NCBI GenBank assembly: GCA_900074885.1
Contig: FJUW01000034.1
Location: 64,021-128,020, forward strand
Source: Rhynchosporium graminicola
Lineage: Eukaryota; Ascomycota; Leotiomycetes; Helotiales; Ploettnerulaceae
Direction of reading: 5' to 3'
Length of the DNA: 64,000 nucleotides
Position 1 is the first letter of the stretch. The number at the start of each line of letters is the position of its first letter. The notes below the pieces were generated by a model. The model ran no database searches, was not told where the DNA came from, and saw only the letters and a list, made by a program, of their open reading frames with translations. Shown piece by piece: positions 1 to 12,002 of the stretch. A program made the position numbers and the translations under genes.

Positions 1-216
1 ACTAATCTGCCTCACCGCGCTCTCATTCAACTTTCCCTGCTTGACAATCGGCACCCTCGCATTCTGCACGTACGAATCCCTGGACAGCAAACCAGAAGAA
101 GCGGAATCCAAACGCGTTGGTCGCTGGAAGAGGGTTTGGTGTGTGAGGAATGAGAATCCGAGGCCGAGACCGAGGGTTTGAGGACGCAGGCGAGGCCGGA
201 GGAGGAGGGTTGCCAT
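1..216 (-). CDS. FUN14-like mitochondrial protein, N-terminal part (cut by window edge)
   Basis: The start codon is at 216 on the minus strand and 72 codons are visible before the window edge. The reading begins MATLLLRPRLRPQTLG, an Arg/Leu-rich stretch without acidic residues that looks like a mitochondrial targeting sequence. It then runs into a segment ending in VPIVKQGKL and VRQIS. From memory of fungal FUN14-family proteins (small mitochondrial outer-membrane proteins), this pattern precedes the glycine-rich first membrane helix, which would lie outside the window. The assignment rests on a short N-terminus only, so it is moderate. A longer antisense-like frame over the same bases (27-326) shows no recognisable protein and reads through low-complexity DNA. 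Confidence 0.5.
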   Translation of the reverse strand, partial: MATLLLRPRLRPQTLGLGLGFSFLTHQTLFQRPTRLDSASSGLLSRDSYVQNARVPIVKQGKLNESAVRQIS

Positions 217-1060
217 TTTGGATTTATTTTTGAGGATTGGGAGATATGGAGATATTCAGATTTGGGTAGAGGATTTTTGAAATTGAGGGAATTGGGATTG
301 GGATTGGGATTGGATTGGATATGCAAGGGAGATGGGAGTGTGAGGATCGGATGGGATGGGTTGACTCGTTATGAAATTTACTCAGTGCCCGTTGACATCA
401 CCAGTTACTATTAACACCGAGGTCTGTTTGTATCCAGTCTGAAGCTCGCCTTCAGCCTCGTGCTAAAGAAAGTGCTGGTGGGGAAAAGCGATATGGACAG
501 CCAGCCCTGGGAACCAAGACTAAATGCTCTATATCGCTCTATGTTGCTGAATTTTGTACAGCACATTGGGATAATCTAGAGGTAGTGCACTAACCCTCAT
601 TCTCTTTTTCATTTGCCCTTAGGATAAAGACGTATCATCACAACCACTGTCATGTGATGACCATTGACTTACTCGTACTGTATCAAATCCTCGCCGCATG
701 CAGCGACAGGGAAGTGGCCATTCGATTTACTGCTTCCAGAATCTTGCGAATAATTGATCTCCAGTCCAGTCAGAAAAGCAGGGAACGTGGCTGCAGAACT
801 GTTACATTGCAGTATACACCGCTTATAGCTGCAGACTTCATGCGCGCGCAGTCTTCAACAAATCGTCCAGTGTGAAAGGAAGGACAAGTCTTGTACAAGG
901 AATAGCTGCGCTCGAAATCCAGATTTAGCCAGCCTCAATCAACCAGTCAGCCTAACCCTTGAATTCAACATCACCTGCTGGCCGTGATATCAGCGTGGTG
1001 TTTTGTCTTTCGCTGGACACGTATTGGGGAACCAGCAGAGGGGAAAATGACGAAGCAAAC
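217..1060. other. Divergent intergenic region, no gene seen
   Basis: This stretch separates the FUN14-like gene (-) from SLP1 (+) and so should carry both promoters. Bases 290-320 are a short GGGATT tandem run. No reading frame here has convincing coding character. Confidence 0.5.
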
Positions 1061-4000
1061 ATGCGTCTGCCCGGCCAGCAATTCCGTTTCCTCGCAGCAG
1101 CAGCGGCAGCAAGTCTCCTGTTGAGCGCAAATGCGAGCACGATAACCTCGGCCCCGAAACCCACTGCGATAGCGACGGAAACTTGCGAGTTCAGGACGAT
1201 TAATTATATCACCGATACGCTACCGCAGCAATGTCTGAAAAGTTCTTGGAGTAGTGCAAATGGCACGGCTGCTGTGAAGGTTGCGGAAGGGGGAGATGTA
1301 CTAAAGACGATTGGTACCGGAGATGTAGCAGGGAATGGGACAGCGACAGACAGTGGTGCAGGCGCTTCTGCAAGTAATCAGGAGACGGCGCAGAGTACCA
1401 GTACAGGGGAGGCTATATCGGTGGAATCAGCGAATGCCAGCCCAGCTTCTGAAGCAGCGGAAGCAGCAGCTACGGATCTTGAGACTGGGGAGCTGAGCGA
1501 TACTTCGTTTCTATCGTTCGAAGAGTGGAAGAAACAGACGCTTGAGAAAGCAGGACAAGCGAACGCGAATATCGGAAACAAGAAATCTGCTGAAGGGAGA
1601 AAGAGGGAAAGTGAAAGCTTCCAGAACAATCTTGATTCGCTGGGCGAGGAAGGAGAAATCGATTTGGATTTCGCGGCGTTCAGAAGTGGTGGAAACGAAG
1701 AGAAGAGAAGTAGTGAAGATGAGGGAGGGGAGCAGGGACAAGAGATGCAGGATGTTGAGGGCGGTGGCAGGAAGGAGCAGTATCGAAGTAAAGATGCTGG
1801 AAAGACATGCAAGGAGCGCTTCAACTATGCCTCGTTCGATGCTGGGGCTACGATCTTGAAGACTCATCATGGGGCCAAGAATAACAAGGCTATTTTGATT
1901 GAAAATAAAGATGCGTATATGTTATCGGAGTGTACTGCTGAGAACAAGTTTGTTATCATCGAGCTTTCGGTTAGCAGCCTCCCTGTATAAATTAAACTTC
2001 TGCTGAATGAATACTGATATATTGCAGGAAGATATCTGGATCGATACCGTCGTTCTCGCCAACTACGAATTCTTCTCTAGCATGATCCGCACTTTCAGAG
2101 TAAGTGTCAGCGACCGCTATCCAGTAAAAATCGATAAATGGAAAGACATTGGTACATACGAAGCCCGAAACTCGCGAGAGATCCAAGCTTTCCTCATCAC
2201 AAACCCTCAAATCTGGACGCGATATGTACGTATCGAGTTCCTGAGCCATTACGGAAAGGAGTACTACTGTCCGCTTTCCCTGGTTAGAGTTCATGGGACG
2301 AGAATGTTGGAGAGTTGGAAAGAAACTGAAGCTAATGGAGATGATGACGAGAATGATGAGACTGATCCTGGGCCGGAGGAGGAGTTCGTTCCTGACGCTG
2401 TAGCGGAGGTGGTGCAGATTGCTGAGAATTTAAAGGCTGCGAGTGATGAGATGGCTAGGGCTTTTAAACCTTCCGAGCCTGAGCCTGTTCGTAATGCAGC
2501 ATCCAACGAGGCGAAGAATTCGAATGAGGGAGCAATTGTTGAAGTGACACCATGGGAACAACATGCATCTTACATCTTTAGGCTATCTGGCACAACAATA
2601 CCAGAAGACTTTTGCCTGCCGTCCGAAGCTCCAATCCGGGCAATCATTGAAATCGCCACTATCTACACAGTACGCAATGCCACGGAAACGGCACATGGAT
2701 CGAGTCAAAACCCAGATTCCTCTTCAGAGCCAGTTGCTTCAACTGCTAAGTCATCTGTCACCAATACCACCGAGTCCATCATAGCACGAAATTCAACCCT
2801 CAGCGAGCCCCCTCCAATCGCACCTCTGAATACCACAATACTCGTCTCCAACACGTCCATCCCATCACCAACAGTAATCACAACCCAAAAACTCAACAAC
2901 ACCACCCACTCCCGCAACAAAACAACATCCACAACCTCCTCCGCCTCCTCACTTCCCACAATCCAAGAATCATTCTTTAAAGCCGTCTCCCGGCGCCTTA
3001 ACTTCCTTGAAACTAATTCCACTCTCTCCCTAAAATACATCGAAGAGCAATCTCGCATCCTCCGAGAAGCATTTACCAAAGTCGAGAAAAAGCAACTTTC
3101 GAAAACCACAAATTTCCTCGACGTCTTAAACAGTACTGTTCTTGATGAACTGCGACAGTTTCGACAACAATATGATGAGATATGGCAAAGTACCGTTATA
3201 TCGCTGGAAAGCCAACGCGATGAATCACGGCGTGAAATCCTGGCGATAAGTTCGAGACTCAATATTTTGGCTGATGAAGTGGTGTTTCAAAAGAGGATGA
3301 GCATTGTTCAATCTGTGCTTCTGCTTCTTTGTCTAGCCCTTGTTATCTTTTCGAGGGTATCCGGTGGAGGAATTCATGGTGCAAATATTGATGTCCCGAG
3401 TGCGTTTAGTAGGGCGAGACTTCTGAGTGGGTTTCCGGTTGAGAGTCCACTGGAGAGCCCGGGTGAGAGTCCGGGGTATAGCAGGACGAGTGGGAGTGTT
3501 TGGATGGAAAATGGACAGAGGCGAGGGATGGATGACTATGAGGTTGAGGTGCCTCTAACGCCTGCTTCGCCTGACGAAAGAGAAGAGGAGGACGTTGTTG
3601 AATTCACGCCGTCTTCTGGTGCGTCTGGCGGTGAAGAATTACTTTCTGGGGCCGATAACCCTCTTCCAACTACAACAGGACCAATCGAGTCTACACCTCC
3701 CTCAGGTACCCGGCCACTGGCAAAATCTGTATCTTCAAACACAAATTCCTCCCATCAGCAAAGCACACATCTAGAGCCTTCGACGCCTAAAACTCGGACA
3801 CCAAAGAAACGAAAGGGATCCGGAAGACGCAGATCAGCTTCTGTTGAAGATGAGGTATCTATCACCAGAGCCGATAGCACGAATGGCGTTAGTCTACCGA
3901 GTATATTAGTGCAGGATGCAACGCCTATCCGTAAACAGACAGTGGTATCTCCTCAGCCACCAGAGAAAGCACATATGAAGATAGAAGAAAAAAATTTCAA

Positions 4001-4328
4001 TGGGTTATTTGATGGCGTCGAAGAGCGGAAAGGCGACGAAGATCTGATGAAGGGGGCGGCAGCCTCTCGTCTCCCTTCTCCTCCGCTTGACAGTGTTCCT
4101 CTACAGACACCACAATCTCAGCTTCAAACGAATGGGAACAGAAACGGATATATGGTTATACCAAGAGCAGCAATAACAGCAACAGAAACAGGAAAAACGC
4201 CAACCTCGCCCCGCGCCGCAACACAAGAACGAGCGTTGGAAACGGGAAGTCCCAGCAGGACACGCGAGCGCGGACAGAGCTTCAATATCGCCAGAAAACC
4301 ATTACCCTCCCTACCACCTGAGTCATGA
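1061..4328 (+). CDS. SLP1: SUN-domain membrane protein of the SLP1 family
   Basis: Exons are 1061-1969 and 2028-4328, giving 1,069 aa. The start at 1061 opens a hydrophobic signal sequence (MRLPGQQFRFLAAAAAASLL) and is preferred to an in-frame upstream ATG at 959 that would bury it. The SUN (Sad1/UNC-84) beta-sandwich spans about residues 253-395, split by the 58-bp intron (donor GTTAGC). The motif SFEEWKK upstream of it is shared with yeast Slp1 and plant/animal SLP1-type proteins. A coiled segment follows, then one membrane helix near residues 727-748 and a long disordered Ser/Pro/Glu-rich tail. In yeast, Slp1 works with Emp65 in the ER to protect newly made soluble proteins; the role here is inferred from family. 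It converges with the mei2-like gene. Confidence 0.88.
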
Positions 4329-5894
4329 AGATAACACAGACCGAACAGCCACAGGGTTGGTCAAACTTTGAGAAACAGCAGATTCCAGATCCCTTGACTT
4401 GTGACAGTACGTACCGTGAAGTGGGAAAGAGGATCGAGGGGAGGAAGACGCAGCGGTTTTTTTATATTACAAACGACGGAACCCAGATACATACACGTAC
4501 ATAATCGCACAGACAGGATACGCATGTACAAACATATATACATGGACACCCAAGGAGTATTGAAGAGCAGGAAGGAAGGATAAGAACACAAAGATACCAT
4601 TCTGTTTACGTGCATACATACGAGAATAATAGCTCACTCAGCAGGCATAGGCTAGGAGTCAGTCTGTCTGTCTTTTAGAATCCATGCGCATTCTGACTAG
4701 CGTTGCGTTGAACGAGTAAATAGATGTAGCTAGCTACCTTAGCGAGGCGTTCGTCTTCTGGAATGGATTGGACGAGGATATTTCCATGCATACACGTAAT
4801 GGATATGCACGTAAATATACATGCATCACTCCACTTCAGTCTTCAACGAAAAAGTCCCAAACACCTTCTAGATTTCCTCTCTCCTTTTCTTCCATGACCC
4901 CCAACAACAGACATTATTCCGAAAAACGAATCCATGCCAAATCCACATCCAAATCCTGACCCCCTCACTCTCGATCTCCACAACCGCTCTGCTGAATCAT
5001 CTGCAAACTCTCACTTTCACTCTTATTCATGAAGGTATTTCCTCCCCTCCCAAGCTGGATCAATGTAGAGATCGCCGTGCTCAGCTTCCCACCCGTAGGG
5101 CTGTAGGTAAGTAAGGTCATGGAGAGAGGGGGACAGTTTCTAGAAGAGAGCTGGATATCAAACACCGAATTCCGGAAGAACATCGGTTGCTTCTTATATG
5201 AAGACATGAGATGAGATAGACACGTACATTAACATATACTGGGCTCTTTCTCAGCTGCCACAAATTTTCATAAGTTTGCGAATTGCTGGAAACTACGTCT
5301 CGTCAAGCTAATATATCAGCAATTCATTCCCTTCATCGAGGGCTATTTGGGAGGAGGAATTCGATAATGAACTGAGGTCTCTGTTCTGGGAACCCTGCTT
5401 CTTCACTTTTGCTGGTCACAATATGGACACTGATTTTGTTGCAGGAGCGAGCGAGCGAGAGACTACTCGGACGCGACAGTTTATAAGCATTGGGGCCTCA
5501 CATGGTTCAGAGGAAAGACTTGGTAGAAGTCAAGAACATTAATGAGAATCTAATTTTTGAGGCATTGAATTACCTTTTGTGTAGCTATGAAAATTTCCCT
5601 GATCAACGTCGAGGGATTTATCGCAAAAAGCAACGTAATATGTGATATCTCTGAGCCAAGCAAATAAGATGTTCTGGTAATGTAGTGGGGACCTGGCATA
5701 AAGCCAAACCAGATCACTCCATAGTCAAAAAATCCTGCCAAACCCGTCGTGCAAGATGTCAAAAATTAAAAGTCCTCTCGGGCCTCCGCCAAACTGACCT
5801 GTTTTGCCTAGAAGTCGCCGGAAGAAATGTGCACAGATGTGGCCAAATCTCAAAGTCCAATCCCAGCAGAACGATTACCTAGTGTATGCAAGAC
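4329..5894. other. Convergent intergenic region, no gene seen
   Basis: This is 3' flank of two converging genes. An 80-codon minus frame at 4965-5207 resembles no family I know, and I do not call it. Otherwise I see only AT-rich sequence with short cata/cgta-type runs at 4490-4620. Confidence 0.5.
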
Positions 5895-8800
5895 TTAATC
5901 TGGATGATGTTAGCCTGGGACTTTTGAAAATATGACATGACTTACAATTTGGAAAGCCCAAGTATAGGCTCTCATCATAGTATTCATCACGCTCCGCTAG
6001 ACTGGTGCCTCGATCATACTGGCTGCGACGACGACGCTGCTCATCACGGAATTGCTGACCAGCGCTTGGAGCGAAAAGACCTGGTAATAGTGAGTACAAC
6101 TTTCTGTCGACATATTTTCTGGAGACTTACCAACGTGCTCGGCATTCTCACAGGATCTCTTGAGCTTGGAAGCATTATCAGAGGGTGGGAATGGCTCTTC
6201 CTTGCCAGCGAGCTCATCACCATCTTGGAGGATGAAGAACAACTGTATCATGTTAGAACTGTGCTTTCCGAGGGATGGTCTTCATACCTTTGGCCGATAG
6301 TGTTCAGGCTCCAACATAACCGAAGAGTTACGGAACTTCTGGATGAGACAGTCTCGACCTTGGATGGCTAGGCTTGTGTTAGATATGGGCATATATGAAT
6401 TGAAATAGGACTTACTAGCATAAGAGACCTCAGCAACCTTTTCAGAACGGAAGCGTTGCCTGGCGGAAACATTAGCATTCGTTTGTCAGCCAAGCAGGCA
6501 GCTGGAAGGCTGTACCACTTTTGATTAGAACGCAGCTCCACAAACTGGGGATAACATTAGCACAGCACAAAACTTAGTTTGGCGATATCTAATGCATACC
6601 TTGATAATATCAAGAGGCTGGAGAAGTTAGTCAAGCTACAAGAACGGAAATTGAGAAGACTTACATCATGAAAGTTGATGAATGCGTAACCAACACTAAA
6701 TCCCGTAAGCACTGGAATCAAGAAGCAAATGGAAGCTGTACATACTTGCAATTGTTGCTGAAATCAATTCGCAAATACATGAAGTCGTACTTGCCAAAGC
6801 TTGACTCATCAACAATCTCCTTGAGCATAGCCTGGTCAACCTTATTAGGAATGTTGCGGAGCATGACCTGCTAAGCGTTAGCCACGAATCAATCATTGGC
6901 CAATGGAGTAACTCACGGTTGTGCGAACATCAATGCCTGCACGTATTCGCTCAATATCAACATGATTATGCTGGCCCGCAGCTTGGTTTTGCCGAGAGTT
7001 GCGAGGACCAAACTGACGGTTACCACCATACCCGTATCGTGCCATCTCGAACCGACCATCTCCCCGAGGATGATAGTATGTGTGGTCTCGAGCACCTTGT
7101 GGCATTCTCTGATCATAGAAGCGGCTTGGTGAAGTGTATTGCTGTCCATACATGCGAGGAGTATATGAAACCATAGTCGAGGGACTGTAACCCTGCTGGA
7201 AGAATGGCGGTGGTTGGTATTGAGCAAGAGAAGCTGCACCGCATTGTTGAGAGTCATGGCCGATGGACACTGGAGAGTACATGCTGTTCATAGCAAGAGG
7301 TAATGGACCAGGTGGCATATTGAAACCAGGAGTGCCCATACCATAACTGAGGGGACTGGTAGTTGTCGAAAATCCGCTTATGGTATGAGCTTGAGGGACT
7401 TGTCCGCTACCAATCGACATATTTCCCATACCACCAATGAATGCGGCTTGATTCTCAGAAGGTCCAGATCGGCGGGTAGGAGTCATCGTTGGCTTCGCAC
7501 GTTGAGCTGATAAGGTGGATGATCTATCAGGTTCATTGAAAGTGATTGAGATGATCGATGGATCAACAGCGTCCTAGACATAGCCAGATTAGGCTGGTTA
7601 GAGGAAAGGAAGTATTTGATAACTTACACCAAGGTTCATGCCATTAATGCGCTGCATTGCCCGAAGAGCATGTGCAGAATCATTGAACTCGGCAATGAGG
7701 TGGAAGACGCCTGCCTCAACAGCTGCCATCTTCTGCCAAGCAACAATGGGACCTTCAACCGACAACAGATCTCGAGTGCTCTTCTCGAATTGAAGCTTAT
7801 TCGAGCTTCTACCAGTCGGGTATTTGACACGAAGGGCGACTTGTCCTTCGTGAGCCGAGGAGAACTCCTGCTGAGGGGACAGACCCTATAGATTGTCAGC
7901 GAGGGGACAAAACCCAGGTGCTGAAGGGTATACCTTGTTGATGGTATTGATGGAGACATATTCAACGGCAATGTTATCATGGTCCTTGCTGAGTGCGTTG
8001 TAGACTGTTGGAGCATCAGATATATTTCCAAGTCTGATATAGACCGTGTCGCCGATGTCGCGGAACTTGAAGCTACCACGGACACTATTTCCAGCCTTGT
8101 GCAATTTCTGAAGAGAGAAAGAGAGATTAGCGAAGTCACCACAAGTTTCTTAATTTAGAAGAGTAAATGACGAGATTTTTTGGGGTGAGAAGTGAGCCAA
8201 TGTGGTGACTGACCTTCCATGTCGTCTCAATCAGTGGCATTACTTCGTTCTTCATGATACTCGAAACCTTGATATTGCGAGTCATCATTGTGTTTGTTGT
8301 GAATGTTCCGAAGCCCATCTCCGGATCTCCTTTGGGTGATGAAGTTGCCTTCTCGATCACAGCATCAAGATACTGTGTAGTGCCAGGAACCGGACTAGAA
8401 CTCAGTGAAGTAGGGATCATCGATGAACCTCTCATACCAAATGGCTGGAAGGTTGAGGCTGTTGCAGAGAGCTTCTGCTCAGCTTTGGACTTGTCAGAGG
8501 TAACGAAGGGGTCACTCTGCACGTGAAGGTCAGTAATTTTTTCTTCGAAGATGGGAGACAAGTAACGCCGAGGAAAAACCACAGAAAATTGTAACCATGG
8601 GAAGCAATTTGGCTTGAGAGAAGGAAGTGTGCGTTCGCATTACCTACCTGTGTGGTCGGTGGCCCCATCCCAGATCGGCTGGTGGAGGACTGTTGAAGGC
8701 GTACATCTTCGGGAGAAAATGCTGTCAAAGTGGTGTAGGGCGTGTTTTGCACAGATTCATCTCTCAGCGAGGAGCTGGGAGAGTTAGTGTAGCGGGACAT
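5895..8800 (-). CDS. mei2: Mei2-like meiotic RNA-binding protein
   Basis: Fourteen exons join in frame to 706 aa: 8800-8648, 8516-8214, 8107-7934, 7885-7628, 7573-6917, 6867-6746, 6695-6665, 6617-6600, 6544-6516, 6459-6416, 6367-6288, 6242-6131, 6080-5946 and 5899-5895. The defining feature is the C-terminal Mei2-type RRM (about residues 512-623), with MLRNIPNK, YDFMYLRIDF, GYAFINF and a closing KFRNSSVML. An upstream RRM-like region (about 150-300) precedes a Gln/Pro/Tyr-rich linker. Mei2 proteins drive meiotic entry in fission yeast, and fungal homologues are assumed to act in sexual development. The last coding exon would be only 5 nt. If that intron is retained the protein instead ends at 5875 with 22 different residues, so the C-terminus is the weakest point. 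Two tiny exons (18 and 29 nt) rest on frame continuity and family match. Confidence 0.85.
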
Positions 8801-11800
8801 TCCAGCAGAATATTTATATCACCCGCCGATGAAAGCGAATCAGCTCAAAAGTTAGAATGCTCGAAGGATAGTCTATAGCAGTTGATTTAATCTAGAAAGA
8901 ACTTAATTAATGAAGTTCGCAAAAGGTCTAGTGATAAGAAAAATGTTGAGAGGAGAGTAAAGACGGAAGGACAAAATAAGAGAGCAGGTGCAGCCTTGCG
9001 CTTATATGACAGTGAGTTAAGTGGTGGGATGTGGCTCAGAAGACCGGCAGGAGCAAAAGCCTTTGCTAGTGGCAGGATCACTTCAAGCAGGAATGTAATG
9101 CAATTGGAAGAGACTATTAGTACTGAAGACAGAAGCAAGATAATTCTGAGCAGTGGATTCATTCCCAAGCAAAAGGGAAGCATTTATATATTGCTCTGTG
9201 AAAAAAGTACATAGAGATTCGAAAAGAGGCTGATAGTATCCTACTTCGACGCGAGTATCCAGAATTCAACTTATTCGCTCGCAAGGCCAAGAGACCTCTT
9301 GGCTCATAAAGTAATGATGAGGTGTAAGGGCAAATAGAGATGCGTGAGCCAAGGGAAACGAGGACTTCGAGCCCCTAAGAAGCGACAAGCAATAAGGAAG
9401 GTGCAGTTGAAGAGAGAAGCATTGCAGGATTAAGAGGCTGTTGGGACTCCACTCTTAGTAATGTCGTTCAACAATGTAGTATCTTCTAATATTATAGTAA
9501 TATTCGAGCGTAAGTCAAGGCAGGATAGGGAAATAATCAGGACTCGACTCTGGTAAAGTTATCTGATGCTATAGCGTTATCGAAAGCGTTGAAACAATAC
9601 GACAGGAAAAGGACAGTTGTAGGTGTGCTCCGTTAGAAAATGAAAATAAGAACGATATGATCAGAAGAATGCTGCTTGTAGGCTAACTCAGGGAAGACAT
9701 GTTCAGTGCCGCTAGAAACTCCGCCTTGCAAAGTGCCAGCTTTGTCTTGAAAAACAACTAAGGCCTTATTTTCTCTACTATTAGTAATAAAGACGAAAAT
9801 AAAAAAAGAAAAGTAGTAACTGATATTCGAACACTAGCATAAGATTAAAAACTAATAGATCTTCAATTGCTGAGAAAAGGGCTATCTTCGAAAGATAAGT
9901 GAATTCCTTTTCAAAAGTTATAAACATTCTCAACTTTGAGAAATTCCCCTACGTCATATGGATTTTCCACAGACATCTAATGTGTAGAAATGAGCTGACA
10001 GAGATCACAAGCGGGGTATATGAGCTATGTGTTGTATATCGGAGGAGGAAGAGAGAAGAATTGATAGTTGCTGCTAGCTAGATGCTGTTCAAACGTCTGA
10101 TACTTCAGATAGAAGGAAGGGAGCGTAGCCATGTACGGGCGGATAAATTGCAGACTGAACTGACGTTCGCAAGAAGTTGACGTTGTGGAGGAAGGCGCGT
10201 TTGACTTTCTGGACAGGAGGTGCAGTTGTGAGAGGATGAGGACTAACCGGAATCTCTGCAGTAATCTAGACAAGTCAGCAGCTGGTCTGGGAATCCAATG
10301 GACTTTGTAAAGAGAGGGTTGATTCGATCGTGATGCAAGTAGCAAGGACAAGATGATCATTCAGCTGGGCTTCGAGCTCAGCGTTGATGGAGTGACCAGG
10401 TCCAAGTAAACAGTGGTAGGAACAGCAAATTGGCAAAATGGAGTGTAAATATGGATGTGTGACACATTGCACGCGATGCTGCAAGATGAAGCAAGTGCAA
10501 GGGAAAGGCCTGACACTCACGTAGAACCAACAGTTGACGGCTATGCTGTGTCCCAAGGACGGCAACCAAACGGCAGCAGGTTGTACCAACGAAGTTGACG
10601 ACGCGTCGATTCCTGAAGAATGGCAACGGATCAAAAGGCGCGAACCAAAGAGCATGCGACGGAAGAAGAGGGAAGTGAGAAGAGAGGAGAGGAGAGGAGA
10701 GGAGAGGAGAGGAGAAGAGAAGAGATGGTGATGGAGTTGTTGAGGAGAAGAAGTCGAGAGGCTGGAGGTTCAAGAGGGAGGAAGGAAGAAGAGGGTTTTG
10801 AATGTGGAAGGGAGGTTGTGAATCTCTCGCTAGCGCTAGCTGCTGAAGAAGGAGCTCCAGCGTTGAAGGCCAAAAACGGAAGGCAGGAGCTGCTTCCTTT
10901 TTCGGAATTTTCTTGCCTTGTGACAGTCTTTAAGCTGTTACGCGACCGTGTGGATGGAGATAGTTGATGTGACTCGCTTCCATTCGCCGGCATCTCAACG
11001 AGAATGAGAATATTGGATAGAAAAGGAGACAGATAACGGACAAAAAAGTATGGTAGAGCGGAGGAGATATACTTCTTATAGATCAAACCATATTATCAAT
11101 CATGTTTTCTATGCCTGAATAATGTATCATACGCGCCTTGGTTTAAGTTGCAGCCTTCGCTGGAAGGTCTTGTGCAACAATGGCTGCTGTGTATTTACTC
11201 ACCGTAGACCATGATTATACAGAAATAATTTTATCTCACCACTGACCCAAAGTAAGTGATGTGACTGAAAAGCATTGTAGACTTTGCTCTGAAGTCTATC
11301 TTCACTTATGCTTCTACATGTGTCTCAAATACTCGGACAGTACCAAAGGTTCAGTTTAGCCGAATGAGCTATGAGCATCGAAATGGATATTCATAGGTGG
11401 AGATATAGACTTGTAATGTCGGTGCAACTCTAGGGAAAACTCGGATAGTAAACAGAGACAAGAGCTGTAAAACAAAGGCCAATCCAGTTTTGGTATTCTT
11501 CATGTTCGAACACTAAGTGAACGCGTCCTATTAGAGCAATCCCACCATGGACAGCAGTAACGACCAAGTTTTATATAAGTTCTGACTTTGTAGTTCACAA
11601 AATATTCTTGAAAGGCTCCTGTTGTCTTCAAACTCGAAATGTAAGCCTGAATTCCTTGTGGTGAGTGTATAGCCCCTTTACTCTGCTCTGGATTCTGCTC
11701 TGAGACCTCTTTATACCAAATAATGCATCACGAACAGAACCAGAGACATCAACACTCTCCCAAATATAGTGTTGGAACTAGGTTTACGCCTCAAAGACTT

Positions 11801-12000
11801 CATATCTATCAAGTTCTTTGCTGGGAGAAGCTCTGCAGGGTCCTCAAAGACAGGAAACCTACTTGGGGTCTGCTTCAAAGGCCTCGATGCAGAGGTTGCA
11901 AACATTGAATACTATAGCACAGGCAGGCAGGCTCGACATTTGTCTGAAACTTCAAGGATGATATAACTGACACTCAATATACAATACATACACAGGACTC
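8801..12000. other. Gene-poor region upstream of mei2-like gene
   Basis: I see no supportable gene. Many short frames exist on both strands (for example minus 10025-11086), but they are composed largely of simple purine/pyrimidine tracts and match no family. Because the mei2-like gene reads away from this DNA, part of it may be a long promoter or leader. Confidence 0.4.
10678..10728. repeat. GAGGA purine tract
   Basis: This is a near-perfect run of the 5-mer GAGGA/GGAGA decaying into GAAGA. All purines lie on the plus strand. It creates artificial Glu/Arg-rich and Ser/Leu-rich reading frames on the two strands. Confidence 0.9.
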
Positions 12001-12002
12001 CT

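Noticed and set aside
10025..11086. Minus-strand gene in the mei2 upstream region
   Set aside because: The overlapping frames are built from simple GA/CT tracts, lack family motifs and do not splice into one another convincingly.
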